NCBI GenBank assembly: GCA_003647435.1
Contig: QMMV01000074.1
Coordinates: forward strand, 1 to 7,975
From: Deltaproteobacteria bacterium
Lineage (GTDB): Bacteria > Desulfobacterota > Desulfobacteria > Desulfobacterales > C00003060
Length of the DNA: 7,975 nucleotides
Direction of reading: 5' to 3'
Each line of letters opens with the position of its first letter. The first letter of the stretch is position 1. The notes beneath the pieces were generated by a model. That model searched no databases and had not been told where the DNA came from. It saw nothing but the letters and a program-made list of their open reading frames with translations. Positions 1 through 6,374 of this stretch are shown in pieces. The translations under genes were made by a program, and so were the position numbers.

Positions 1-62
1 ATGTTGGCAACCAGTTCATGTTATTGTACCGTCCAGGCGCTGTTCTTTCTTTACGCTCGGTT

Positions 63-84
63 ACCTGCCTGCCGGCAGGCAGGT
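63..84. repeat. Perfect 22-bp palindrome
   Basis: ACCTGCCTGCC is followed directly by its exact reverse complement GGCAGGCAGGT, with no loop. GC-rich CTGCC/GGCAG palindromes like this are scattered through the gaps of many bacterial genomes. It could form a cruciform or act as a bidirectional transcript end, but no T-run follows on either strand. Its function is unknown. Confidence 0.75.
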
Positions 85-161
85 GCTCGAGTTTGAGGCG
101 GTCTATACCGGATTGCCCGTATGCTCATTGTGTCTGTTTTTTGAAACAGCTAAACTGATAC

Positions 162-304
162 GACAAATCTAAGGCTTGCTCCGAGCGATGTCAAAACTCG
201 CCCTCAGGGCTCAAGCAGTTGACATCGCTAATCTTCTGATTCGCCAAGATTTGTTAGCAAAAAACGTTTTAACGACCGCTCAAAGGAGTTTTTGTTTGGG
301 CAAC
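162..304 (+). repeat. Structured intergenic repeat, left copy (inverted partner at 7693-7836)
   Basis: This 143-bp element matches the reverse complement of 7693-7836 with about 14 substitutions and one 1-nt indel by hand alignment, roughly 90% identity. It has a palindromic head (163-254) and an A/T-rich tail (255-304). In the head, an outer stem ACAAATCT (163-170)/AGATTTGT (247-254) encloses a perfect 11-bp stem AGCGATGTCAA (184-194)/TTGACATCGCT (219-229), which encloses a GCCC-TCA-GGGC hairpin (200-210). No open reading frame fills it and no transposase is near. It resembles a MITE- or REP-type dispersed element, or a structured leader RNA, since it ends 44 bp before the gltX start. No flanking target duplication was seen. 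Confidence 0.8.
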
Positions 305-348
305 AGCCTGGTCGGGAACCTGATAACTTGATTACTTCAGGCATGCAT

Positions 349-1743
349 ATGAAAAAAGTTCGGACGCGCTTTCCTCCGAGTCCTACTGGACACCTTCATA
401 TTGGTGGTGCCCGGACCGCAATTTTCAACTGGCTCCTCGCCCGTCATGAAAAGGGCGAGTTTGTGCTGAGGTTTGAGGACACGGATCGAGTACGCAGCAG
501 GCAGGATTTTGTTGATTCCATCCTGCAATCTCTGGAGTGGCTGGGTATCGACTGGGATGACGGGCCATATTTTCAATCAGAACGGTACAGTATCTACGAG
601 GAATATCTTCAGAAGCTGTTAGATACAGGTCACGCCTACTATTGTACGTGTTCTCAGGAGACCCTGAATGCGAAACGCAAGGCCGCCATGGAAAGAGGGG
701 AAAAACCAAAGTATGATGGAACCTGCCGTGACAAGGGGCTTCCAAAAACCGAAGGGGCTGTCGTACGCTTTCGGAGCCCGCTAACCGGCATTACAGTCGT
801 AAACGATGTGATCAAGGGGATGGTCTCTTTTGATAATCGGGAACTGGATGATCTGATTATCCAGCGGAGCGACGGCTCTCCCACTTATAACTTTGCCGTA
901 GTAGTAGATGACATCACCATGAAGATCAACACGATTATTCGCGGAGATGATCATCTCAACAACACGCCGCGCCAGATCCTGTTATATAAAGCACTTGGAT
1001 ATCCGGTGCCGGTCTTCGGCCATGTTCCGATGGTGCTCGGAAGCGACCGGAAGCGACTGAGCAAGCGGCATGGAGCTACGTCGATTGCCGCCTACAAAGA
1101 GGCCGGATATCTGCCTCAGGCCCTGGTCAATTATCTGGTACGCCTTGGGTGGTCCCATGGCGATCAGGAATTTTTCACCATAGAGGAATTAGTTGAGAAG
1201 TTTTCTCTTGAAAACATTGGTCACTCAGCCGGTATCTTCAATCCGGAAAAGCTATTGGCCCTTAACAAGGAACATATCATGGCCTCTGATCCTCAGACGC
1301 TGGCCCCCTATCTCAAGCCGTTCCTTGCTCAATACAGGATCAAGGTGACAGATGATGCCTACCTCTGCCGCGCAATCAGCACGCTTCAGACGCGCAGCAA
1401 GACTCTGCTTGATATGGCAAAAGGGAGTTTGTTTTATTTCGTTGACCACATCACATACGAAGAAAAAGCAGCCAGGAAATTCTTACAACCAGATATCCTG
1501 GCCACCCTCGAGCTTCTCTTGCAAAAGCTGGGAACCCTGCCTGACTTTACCGAAGAATCTCTGAAGAACGTTTTTACCGACATGATGGAAGAAACCGGGC
1601 TCAAGCTTGGCAGCATTGCCCAGCCGGTGCGGGTTGCCTTGACAGGCGGCACAGTCAGCCCGGGTATCTTTGAAATCATGGAAGTGCTTGGGAAAAAAAG
1701 GGTCACCTCAAGGCTTAAGGCAGCCATCGATTATATACGATAA
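349..1743 (+). CDS. gltX: Glutamyl-tRNA synthetase (GluRS, class I)
   Basis: GluRS charges tRNA(Glu) with glutamate using ATP in the cytoplasm. The 464-residue product has the usual family length. The HIGH-type signature is at residues 9-20 (PPSPTGHLHIGG), FEDTD at 42-46, the tRNA-acceptor motif IRGDDHLNNTPRQ at 197-209, and the KMSKS-type loop KRLSKRHG at 235-242. The C-terminal third is the anticodon-binding helical domain, ending in the typical SPGIFEIMEVLGKKR segment. A zinc-site region is present with C99, C101 and C126, but the fourth position is D128 where the E. coli enzyme has His. I chose the ATG at 349 because the protein then begins MKKVRTRF, as homologues do. A TTG at 292 and an ATG at 343 are in frame; AAAGGAG at 282-288 lies only 3 nt before that TTG and inside the repeat. 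The 3' end overlaps folC by 13 bp. Confidence 0.97.
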   Translation: MKKVRTRFPPSPTGHLHIGGARTAIFNWLLARHEKGEFVLRFEDTDRVRSRQDFVDSILQSLEWLGIDWDDGPYFQSERYSIYEEYLQKLLDTGHAYYCTCSQETLNAKRKAAMERGEKPKYDGTCRDKGLPKTEGAVVRFRSPLTGITVVNDVIKGMVSFDNRELDDLIIQRSDGSPTYNFAVVVDDITMKINTIIRGDDHLNNTPRQILLYKALGYPVPVFGHVPMVLGSDRKRLSKRHGATSIAAYKEAGYLPQALVNYLVRLGWSHGDQEFFTIEELVEKFSLENIGHSAGIFNPEKLLALNKEHIMASDPQTLAPYLKPFLAQYRIKVTDDAYLCRAISTLQTRSKTLLDMAKGSLFYFVDHITYEEKAARKFLQPDILATLELLLQKLGTLPDFTEESLKNVFTDMMEETGLKLGSIAQPVRVALTGGTVSPGIFEIMEVLGKKRVTSRLKAAIDYIR

Positions 1744-3011
1744 TGCCGCGCAAGGAACGCCCTTGCCTCACCTACCGTATAAAGAGACCCCGTAACGCAG
1801 ACAGCGTCAACATCGTCTGCATCGTTTAGGGCAAGTAATATGGCATCTGCAACGTGAGGTACGACTACAGGGTCGTGCTTGTAATTTCTCAGGTATGATG
1901 CCATCTGGTCAGGGTTGATAGCTCGCTCATATTCCGGCCTTGTAAGAATGATACGGTCGGCAACATGAGCCAGGTATCTTGCCATCGTTTTCCATTGTTT
2001 GTCCTTTAGTATGCCAACCACTAAGGTTAATCGGCGACATGCTACGCCATTTTCCAAGAAGGTTTTAAGCGTCCTTATTGCCGCAGGGTTGTGGGCACCA
2101 TCTAACAAAACAAGAGGATTTTTCGATACAATCTCAAGGCGCCCGGGCCAGCATACTTCGGAAAGACCGGAGTAAATCGCTTTTTCCGGGATTTTTAGAC
2201 CTTTTTCGATGAGCAGTTCCAGTGCACCCAAAGCGACGGCCGCATTCGTAACCTGGTGATCTCCAGAGAGCCCGACTTTCAGCCGATCCCACCGGTATCG
2301 GCTGCCCAGGTATGTAAAAAAGCCCTCTTTCCCTCTGCGAATCTTTATCTCCTTTCCAAGTCTGCGCAATAGCGCCCCTTTTTCACCGGCTGCACGCTCA
2401 ATGACCTTTAGCGCTTTCTTTTTCCTGCAGCCTGTAACAACACCGGTGCCCCTTTTTATGATACCCGCCTTTTCGGCAGCGATCTTGGCCAGGGTATTCC
2501 CGAGGTATTGTGGGTGTTCGATGGCGATATTGGAGATAATAGCGACCTGTGGAGTCAGAATGTTTGTGGCATCATATCGCCCACCCATCCCTGTTTCAAC
2601 GACGGCCCAGTCAACTTTTTTTACGGCAAACAGGTAGAAGGCCATAGCGGTTGCACACTCAAAAAAGGTGGGGGGGGCGCTCTGAGTGTATATCCCTTCA
2701 ACTGTTTCGGCTGCCTTTGCCACATCCGCATCAGAGACGGGGCATCCGTTTATCCGGATACGCTCATTGAAGCGAACCAGATGGGGAGAGGTATAAAGGC
2801 CTACCCGATAGCCGGCTCGAACAAGAACCGACGACAGCATTGCTGCGATCGAGCCCTTACCGTTTGTGCCTGCAACATGGATACACGAATAGCGATCCTG
2901 GGGATTGCCGAGCCCCCTCATGAGTCGCGAGATCGTGTCCAATCCTGGTTTGATACCGAAACGCCTCAGACGATAGAGGGCGGCCAGGTGTTCATCAAGG
3001 CGGGGAATCAT
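1731..3011 (-). CDS. folC: Bifunctional folylpolyglutamate synthase / dihydrofolate synthase
   Basis: FolC joins glutamate to dihydropteroate (making dihydrofolate) and extends the polyglutamate tail of folates, using ATP. The 426-residue product has the full Mur-ligase-like architecture: P-loop HVAGTNGKGS at 45-54, TSPHL at 74-78, ETGMGGRYDATN at 139-150, the segment NTLAKIAAEKAGIIK at 172-186, GDHQVTNAA at 250-258, WPGRLE at 288-293, LDGAHNP at 303-309 and TGSLYTVGEAR at 408-418. Whether both activities are present cannot be read from sequence. It starts 6 bp after the AICAR transformylase stop and lacks a clear ribosome site at normal spacing, so translational coupling is likely. Codons 111-117 contain a run of eight C followed, after an A, by two C and six T on the coding strand. 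The stop codon lies inside the gltX 3' end. Confidence 0.96.
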   Translation of the reverse strand: MIPRLDEHLAALYRLRRFGIKPGLDTISRLMRGLGNPQDRYSCIHVAGTNGKGSIAAMLSSVLVRAGYRVGLYTSPHLVRFNERIRINGCPVSDADVAKAAETVEGIYTQSAPPTFFECATAMAFYLFAVKKVDWAVVETGMGGRYDATNILTPQVAIISNIAIEHPQYLGNTLAKIAAEKAGIIKRGTGVVTGCRKKKALKVIERAAGEKGALLRRLGKEIKIRRGKEGFFTYLGSRYRWDRLKVGLSGDHQVTNAAVALGALELLIEKGLKIPEKAIYSGLSEVCWPGRLEIVSKNPLVLLDGAHNPAAIRTLKTFLENGVACRRLTLVVGILKDKQWKTMARYLAHVADRIILTRPEYERAINPDQMASYLRNYKHDPVVVPHVADAILLALNDADDVDAVCVTGSLYTVGEARAFLARHYRI

Positions 3012-3017
3012 AAGATG

Positions 3018-4268
3018 TCAGTGCTTGAAGCTCCTCTGGCCGGTGTACACCATAGTTACATTGGCCTCATTGCAGGCCTCGATAGACTGGTAGTCGTTCA
3101 GGGACCCTCCGGGCTGGATTACTGCTGAAATACCTTCCCGGATGCCTACATCTACACCGTCTCTGAACGGGAAAAAGGCATCGCTTACCATGACAGCGCC
3201 GATCAGGCCGCCTTTTTCGCGGGCCACCCTTTCATCTATCTCTTTTTTCTGCCCCTCATCGCGAAGTTCATTGTAGGGAATCTTTAGTTCCTCGAAGCAG
3301 TACCGATCCGCCAGTTTCCGGTAAGCCTTGTCCCTGGCAATCTCGGCGACACCCACTCGATCCTGTTCCCCTGTTCCGATTCCAACCGTAACCTCGTCCT
3401 TCACATATATGACCGAGTTTGAGGTCACACCAGACTCCACCAGCCAGCCAAAAAGCATGTCCCGATACTCCTGCTCTGTTGGCTCCCTCTTAATTCTGTA
3501 CTTTTTCCCTTTGTGCTCACATTCGGCTAACTTAAGGTCATCTTTGGAGCGAGCCTGTGGTACAAAAGACCACTGAGTAATGATACCTCCGTCGATAAGG
3601 CTCTTAAACTCTATAAAACGCTCGCCGACAAATGTCTGCAGCCGGCTTATGTTGGCAATTCTGATCACCCGAAGGTTTTTCTTCCTGGAAAAGATATCTA
3701 CCACCCCTTCCTCGAAACCGGGGGCTACCACAACCTCAGCGTATTGGCGACTGATCGCTTCGGCCGTTGCCTTATCGACGGGCCGATTAAGCGCGATACA
3801 TCCGCCAAAAGCAGCGACGCGGTCGGCCATATAGGCCTTGATGTAAGCGTCCTCAAGGGAATCGGCTCGCGCAACCCCACAGGGGTTGTTGTGCTTGACG
3901 ATGACCACAGTTGGCCTGTCTGTAAAGTATCTCAGGATGTTCAGGGCGTTGTCTGCATCGGTAAGATTGGTCTTTCCAGGGTGTTTGCCGGCTTGCAACA
4001 ACTCAATATCAGAAGCCAGGTATCGGCCTGGCCGAATCATCTCCGTGTCACCCAGGACCAGGTTTCCGTTAACCAGCTTATAAAGAGCTGCCTCCTGGCC
4101 GGGGTTTTCACCGTACCTGAGACCTTTTTGAACACCACCAACGACCCAGGTTGCCTTTTCATAGAAAAGTGTCTGGCGCTTCTTTCCATCTATAAAAGAT
4201 ATCTCCATCTCTGGGGGAAAGTGATCAGCCATTATCGTCCTGTACATTTTTTTAAGATCGTCAGCCAT
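3018..4268 (-). CDS. purH: AICAR transformylase, stand-alone C-terminal half of PurH
   Basis: This enzyme transfers a formyl group from 10-formyl-tetrahydrofolate to AICAR to give FAICAR, the penultimate step of IMP synthesis. The 416 residues match the transformylase domain of PurH: LRYGENPGQ at 50-58, the catalytic Lys-His in VIVKHNNPCGVA (K125, H126), TSNSVIYVKD at 282-291, GIGTGEQDRV at 296-305, SDAFFPFRDGVD at 362-373, IQPGGS at 384-389, and a C-terminus (VYTGQRSFKH) closely like that of E. coli PurH. The cyclohydrolase half is missing here and is encoded by the upstream gene at 4418-5104. AGGAGGG (4283-4277) sits 8 nt before the ATG, a strong independent ribosome site. The gene follows a 149-bp gap and precedes folC by 6 bp. 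Residues 241-263 form a Lys-rich insert-like stretch. Confidence 0.95.
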   Translation of the reverse strand: MADDLKKMYRTIMADHFPPEMEISFIDGKKRQTLFYEKATWVVGGVQKGLRYGENPGQEAALYKLVNGNLVLGDTEMIRPGRYLASDIELLQAGKHPGKTNLTDADNALNILRYFTDRPTVVIVKHNNPCGVARADSLEDAYIKAYMADRVAAFGGCIALNRPVDKATAEAISRQYAEVVVAPGFEEGVVDIFSRKKNLRVIRIANISRLQTFVGERFIEFKSLIDGGIITQWSFVPQARSKDDLKLAECEHKGKKYRIKREPTEQEYRDMLFGWLVESGVTSNSVIYVKDEVTVGIGTGEQDRVGVAEIARDKAYRKLADRYCFEELKIPYNELRDEGQKKEIDERVAREKGGLIGAVMVSDAFFPFRDGVDVGIREGISAVIQPGGSLNDYQSIEACNEANVTMVYTGQRSFKH

Positions 4269-4417
4269 GTCTCAAACCCTCCTGTATGTGCTCAATAAGC
4301 GGCGATAGATCAATTACAAGCAACTCTTATGGGATTTCCGTTTCCAGTGAAATGACGAATGAAGGTAAGCGCAGGTCATTCCCGCGAAGGCGGGAGCCCA
4401 TGAGACATCACCGTGAG
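4269..4417. other. Gap between the two halves of PurH
   Basis: This 149-bp spacer separates the cyclohydrolase stop from the transformylase start. It contains a small GC hairpin (4380-4395) and the transformylase ribosome site (4277-4283). The sequence does not continue the PurH reading frame and has no Pro/Gly-rich linker coding. I therefore read the split as true gene fission and not as a frameshift in a fused gene. Confidence 0.7.
4376..4399. repeat. Short hairpin repeat of the ATTCCCGC...GCGGGA type
   Basis: TCCCGC (4380-4385) pairs with GCGGGA (4390-4395) across a GAAG loop, preceded by GTCAT. Short palindromes with the form 'TCATTCCCGCGAA..GCGGGA' are known as dispersed repeats in several proteobacteria; the Neisseria dRS3 family has a similar ATTCCC-N8-GGGAAT plan. 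A related half-site (GGCGGGAATGAC) lies at 7573-7584. The stem has no T-run, so it is a poor intrinsic terminator, but it could stabilise one end of the split transcript. Confidence 0.6.
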
Positions 4418-5104
4418 TTATTGAGTTGTTCCGCCTTCCTTGATGTCATAACAAGTGCAAACATCTTCAAAAGACTTACCTGCAAGAAAATCTGCAATAT
4501 GGCGATCGTATACAGCGGTATGTTCAAATGCCTTTTGGGCGAGCTCATATCGAATTTTGAAAGAGAGTTTCCCGTTGTTTGCTCTCATCTCTGAAATAAC
4601 CTTTCCATAATCGCCAGGATCGACAACTGCCGCAACCCGGATGAAATTTTTTGCCGAAGCCCTGATCATAGTCGGCCCACCTATATCGATGTTACCTCTC
4701 GCCTCTTCCACGGTTACCCCAGGCCTCGACATTGTTTCTTTAAAGGGGTAAAGGTTTACAACCACCATATCCATGGGAACAGCTCCGGTTCTTTTCAGGT
4801 CTTGCTGGTGGGCATCGTTATAAGTTTCCGTGAGCAAGCCGAGATAAATCTTAAAATCGAGCGTCTTAACCAGTCCTCCCTGGGTTTCGGGCTGGCCGGT
4901 ATATTCACTGACAGGTATCAGGTTCGAAGAAGCCTGGTTGCCCAATATCTGTCCGATCTTGTTGTAGGTTCCGCCCGTGGAATATAGCTGCATGTCAGGG
5001 TTGATCTCTAAAAGTGCAGGTATGAAACCCTCAAGTCCGCTTTTGTCTGATACGCTCACAATTACATGTCTCGGCCTGATGAATCCATCAACATTAATGG
5101 CCAT
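4418..5104 (-). CDS. purH: IMP cyclohydrolase, stand-alone N-terminal half of PurH
   Basis: IMP cyclohydrolase closes the second ring of FAICAR to yield IMP. The 228 residues match the MGS-like N-terminal domain of PurH: VIVSVSDKSGL at 14-24, STGGT at 42-46, VSEYTG at 65-70, VKTL at 79-82, VVVNLYPF at 114-121, GNIDIGGPTMIRASAKN at 137-153, and KAFEHTAVYD at 191-200. Residues corresponding to those implicated in catalysis in the vertebrate enzyme (K80, Y119, D140, K152) are kept. The usual KTLHPKxHGG motif instead reads KTLDFKIYLGL (80-90), so His-Pro is replaced by Asp-Phe. The protein ends where the domain boundary falls in fused PurH. The ATG at 5104 has GGAGG (5117-5113) 8 nt upstream. It is first in the run toward AICAR transformylase and folC. 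Confidence 0.93.
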   Translation of the reverse strand: MAINVDGFIRPRHVIVSVSDKSGLEGFIPALLEINPDMQLYSTGGTYNKIGQILGNQASSNLIPVSEYTGQPETQGGLVKTLDFKIYLGLLTETYNDAHQQDLKRTGAVPMDMVVVNLYPFKETMSRPGVTVEEARGNIDIGGPTMIRASAKNFIRVAAVVDPGDYGKVISEMRANNGKLSFKIRYELAQKAFEHTAVYDRHIADFLAGKSFEDVCTCYDIKEGGTTQ

Positions 5105-5130
5105 AAGTCTTCCCTCCGTTTTTGAGACTT
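5105..5130 (-). promoter_or_regulatory. Ribosome site of IMP cyclohydrolase held in a hairpin loop
   Basis: AAGTCT and AGACTT form a perfect 6-bp inverted repeat around a 14-nt loop that contains the Shine-Dalgarno GGAGGGA (5117-5111). The downstream arm touches the ATG. In the minus-strand RNA the start codon would abut the stem. This could tune translation, although a 6-bp stem with three A-U-rich steps is weak and may be chance. Confidence 0.4.
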
Positions 5131-5140
5131 TTGAAAGATA

Positions 5141-5172
5141 TCTATACTGTATCTATTCAGCCACAGATACAG
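5141..5172 (-). promoter_or_regulatory. Possible operator upstream of IMP cyclohydrolase
   Basis: CTGTATCT (5147-5154) and AGATACAG (5165-5172) are a perfect 8-bp inverted repeat with a 10-bp spacer, the shape of a dimeric repressor site. On the minus strand a TATAGA (5146-5141) directly follows it and could be a -10 box, which would put the inverted repeat over the spacer and -35 region, where a repressor would block RNA polymerase. No good -35 is visible. The identity of any regulator is unknown. Confidence 0.4.
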
Positions 5173-5403
5173 GCTGATCACCGTTGATATTCTTCTTTTT
5201 AGTTGATGATGATGGTACCGGTAGCCGCCCCGTATATTTTGAAATCTTTTCATAGAATCTCAGACATCGTCAAGCTGTTTTTTCGATTTCAATTGACTTA
5301 GCACTTTAGCTCTTTTAAAAGATAGACACAAATGATCTGAGAAACTAAATTGTCATGTATCAGTTTAGATTTTTTGAAAATACTATTGCGGACAGGACAT
5401 CAT

Positions 5404-5465
5404 CCCGGTTTCAGGTATCAGGAAAGCGAACGTTCAAAGCCGAAACCCGAAACCTGAACACCGGG
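5404..5465. repeat. Imperfect hairpin repeat
   Basis: CCCGGTTTCAGGT (5404-5416) pairs with ACCTGAACACCGGG (5452-5465), 13 pairs with one bulged base. The loop of 35 nt contains the small palindrome GAACGTTC and a further CGAAACCCGAAACC run. The composition (GAAACC/TTTCAGG) is typical of dispersed intergenic repeats and differs from the A/T-rich surroundings. It could end transcripts coming from either side, but neither flank has a convincing T-run. Confidence 0.55.
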
Positions 5466-5508
5466 TATTTGTATTTTTGAAAGGGCCAAAGTGAGAGACT
5501 GTTATCAA

Positions 5509-5537
5509 TTGACATACTTGAAGGGTCTGCTAAGAAT
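5509..5537 (+). promoter_or_regulatory. Candidate sigma-70 promoter for folE2
   Basis: A perfect TTGACA (5509-5514) is followed after 17 bp by AAGAAT (5532-5537), four of six matches to TATAAT. Transcription would begin near 5544, leaving a leader of about 34 nt before the folE2 ATG. No zinc-uptake-regulator (Zur) type palindrome was recognised around it. Confidence 0.4.
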
Positions 5538-5577
5538 CACAGCAAAAATGAAAATACTGTAGCTGCAGCCAAGAAAG

Positions 5578-6357
5578 ATGAAAGACGTTCAAAATCAGAA
5601 AGATCATCGCAAGATCGACATCGACAAGGTAGGAATCAAGGGAATCAAATATCCGATCAATGTCTTGGACAGGGCGAATAAGCTTCAGTCAACCGTGGCC
5701 ACGGTAAATATGTATGTGCATTTGCCTCACAATTTCAAGGGAACTCACATGAGTCGCTTTGTCGAGGTGCTGAATCAATACTGTAACAATTTGAATCTAA
5801 AATCCTTCTTTGAAATGCTTGATACAATAAAAACAAACCTCGATGCCCGGGCTGCCAACCTTGAGATTACATTTCCCTATTTTTTGATGAAAAAGGCCCC
5901 TTCCTCTGGTGTTTCCAGCCTGATGAATTACACCTGTCAATACTTGGGAGAAATAGATGGAAACAGGCGCAAGCTCCTTGTTTGCATCAGGGTTCCTATA
6001 TCTACTGTCTGTCCTTGCTCGAAAGAGATAAGCAGCCGCGGAGCCCACAATCAGCGCGGCATCGTCTCTGTTACTATACTTTTTAAGGAGTTCTTTTGGA
6101 TTGAAGAACTCATTGAGATTGTTGAAAGCTCGGCAAGCAGCGGAGTTTACGCGCTGTTGAAGAGAGAAGACGAAAAATACATCACGGAACAGGCTTATGA
6201 TCGCCCTATGTTTGTAGAAGATGTTGTCAGAGAGGTTATAACAAAGCTAAGGAAGGATACCAGATTTAGTTGGTTCAGCGTAGAAGCCGAAAACTTCGAA
6301 AGCATCCATAATCACAGCGCTTACGCCTATGCAGAGGTCTCTCCGAGGCCTTGGTAA
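5578..6357 (+). CDS. folE2: GTP cyclohydrolase FolE2 (type IB)
   Basis: FolE2 converts GTP to 7,8-dihydroneopterin triphosphate, the first step of folate synthesis and also a feeder of queuosine synthesis. It replaces the classical zinc enzyme FolE in many bacteria. The 259-residue length is typical. Visible family landmarks are GTHMSRFVEVLN at 55-66, VPISTVCPCSKEIS at 139-151 (C145, C147), the GAHNQRG segment at 155-161 (H157), E204 in YITEQAYDRP, and IHNHSAYAYAE at 243-253 (H244, H246). The Cys and His residues are the likely metal and active-site ligands, by analogy with the Neisseria enzyme. The ATG at 5578 is supported by an in-frame TAG at 5560-5562, but the ribosome site (AAGAAAG) is poor. 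The gene diverges from the purine genes and ends 17 bp from the stop of the stress gene. Confidence 0.95.
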   Translation: MKDVQNQKDHRKIDIDKVGIKGIKYPINVLDRANKLQSTVATVNMYVHLPHNFKGTHMSRFVEVLNQYCNNLNLKSFFEMLDTIKTNLDARAANLEITFPYFLMKKAPSSGVSSLMNYTCQYLGEIDGNRRKLLVCIRVPISTVCPCSKEISSRGAHNQRGIVSVTILFKEFFWIEELIEIVESSASSGVYALLKREDEKYITEQAYDRPMFVEDVVREVITKLRKDTRFSWFSVEAENFESIHNHSAYAYAEVSPRPW

Positions 6358-6374
6358 TCACCGGGCATTACATC

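Larger units (their letters stand above)
1..348. other. Left intergenic region, no assignable gene
   Basis: No recognisable gene lies here. All three plus frames are open from the window edge for a while (to about 96, 172 and 152), but the translations show no family I recognise, are rich in Cys and Arg, and run through the palindrome at 63-84, so they look like chance. The 172-ending frame could be the tail of a gene starting outside the window. A minus-strand ATG near position 19 would give only six codons before the edge and has no good ribosome site. What can be supported is the palindrome (63-84) and the long repeat (162-304), both listed separately. The gltX promoter should lie here or inside the repeat. 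A TTGACA at 219-224 has no convincing -10 at normal spacing. Confidence 0.5.
5105..5577. other. Divergent intergenic region between IMP cyclohydrolase and folE2
   Basis: This 473-bp A/T-rich gap must hold the start signals for both divergent genes. It contains, in order, a ribosome-site hairpin (5105-5130), an 8-bp inverted repeat (5147-5172), an imperfect hairpin repeat (5404-5465) and a promoter-like pair before folE2 (5509-5537). I found no folate or purine riboswitch consensus, no tRNA and no convincing small gene. A minus-strand frame at 5253-5062 overlaps the cyclohydrolase start and looks spurious. Confidence 0.6.

Noticed and set aside
292..348. TTG start at 292 for gltX, preceded by AAAGGAG
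   Set aside because: The 19 extra residues resemble no GluRS N-terminus, the spacing is only 3 nt, and AAAGGAG belongs to the repeat (AAAGGAA in the other copy).
2508..3128. 206-codon plus-strand frame
   Set aside because: It lies opposite folC and the transformylase, which have full family motifs. It is Cys-rich with no recognisable domain, typical of an antisense shadow.
3744..4298. 184-codon plus-strand frame
   Set aside because: Antisense to AICAR transformylase; no motif or ribosome site supports it.
5062..5253. 63-codon minus-strand frame over the IMP cyclohydrolase start
   Set aside because: It overlaps the well-supported start of the cyclohydrolase in another frame, and its His/Arg-rich composition matches no family.
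151..5365. Shared 12-mer CTAAACTGATAC at 150-161 and inverted near 5354-5365
   Set aside because: A few 12-mer matches are expected by chance in 8 kb on both strands, and similarity does not extend cleanly.
6343..6374. CCGAGGCCTTGG as a terminator between folE2 and the stress gene
   Set aside because: The palindrome is imperfect, has no loop and no T-run, and lies inside the folE2 end.
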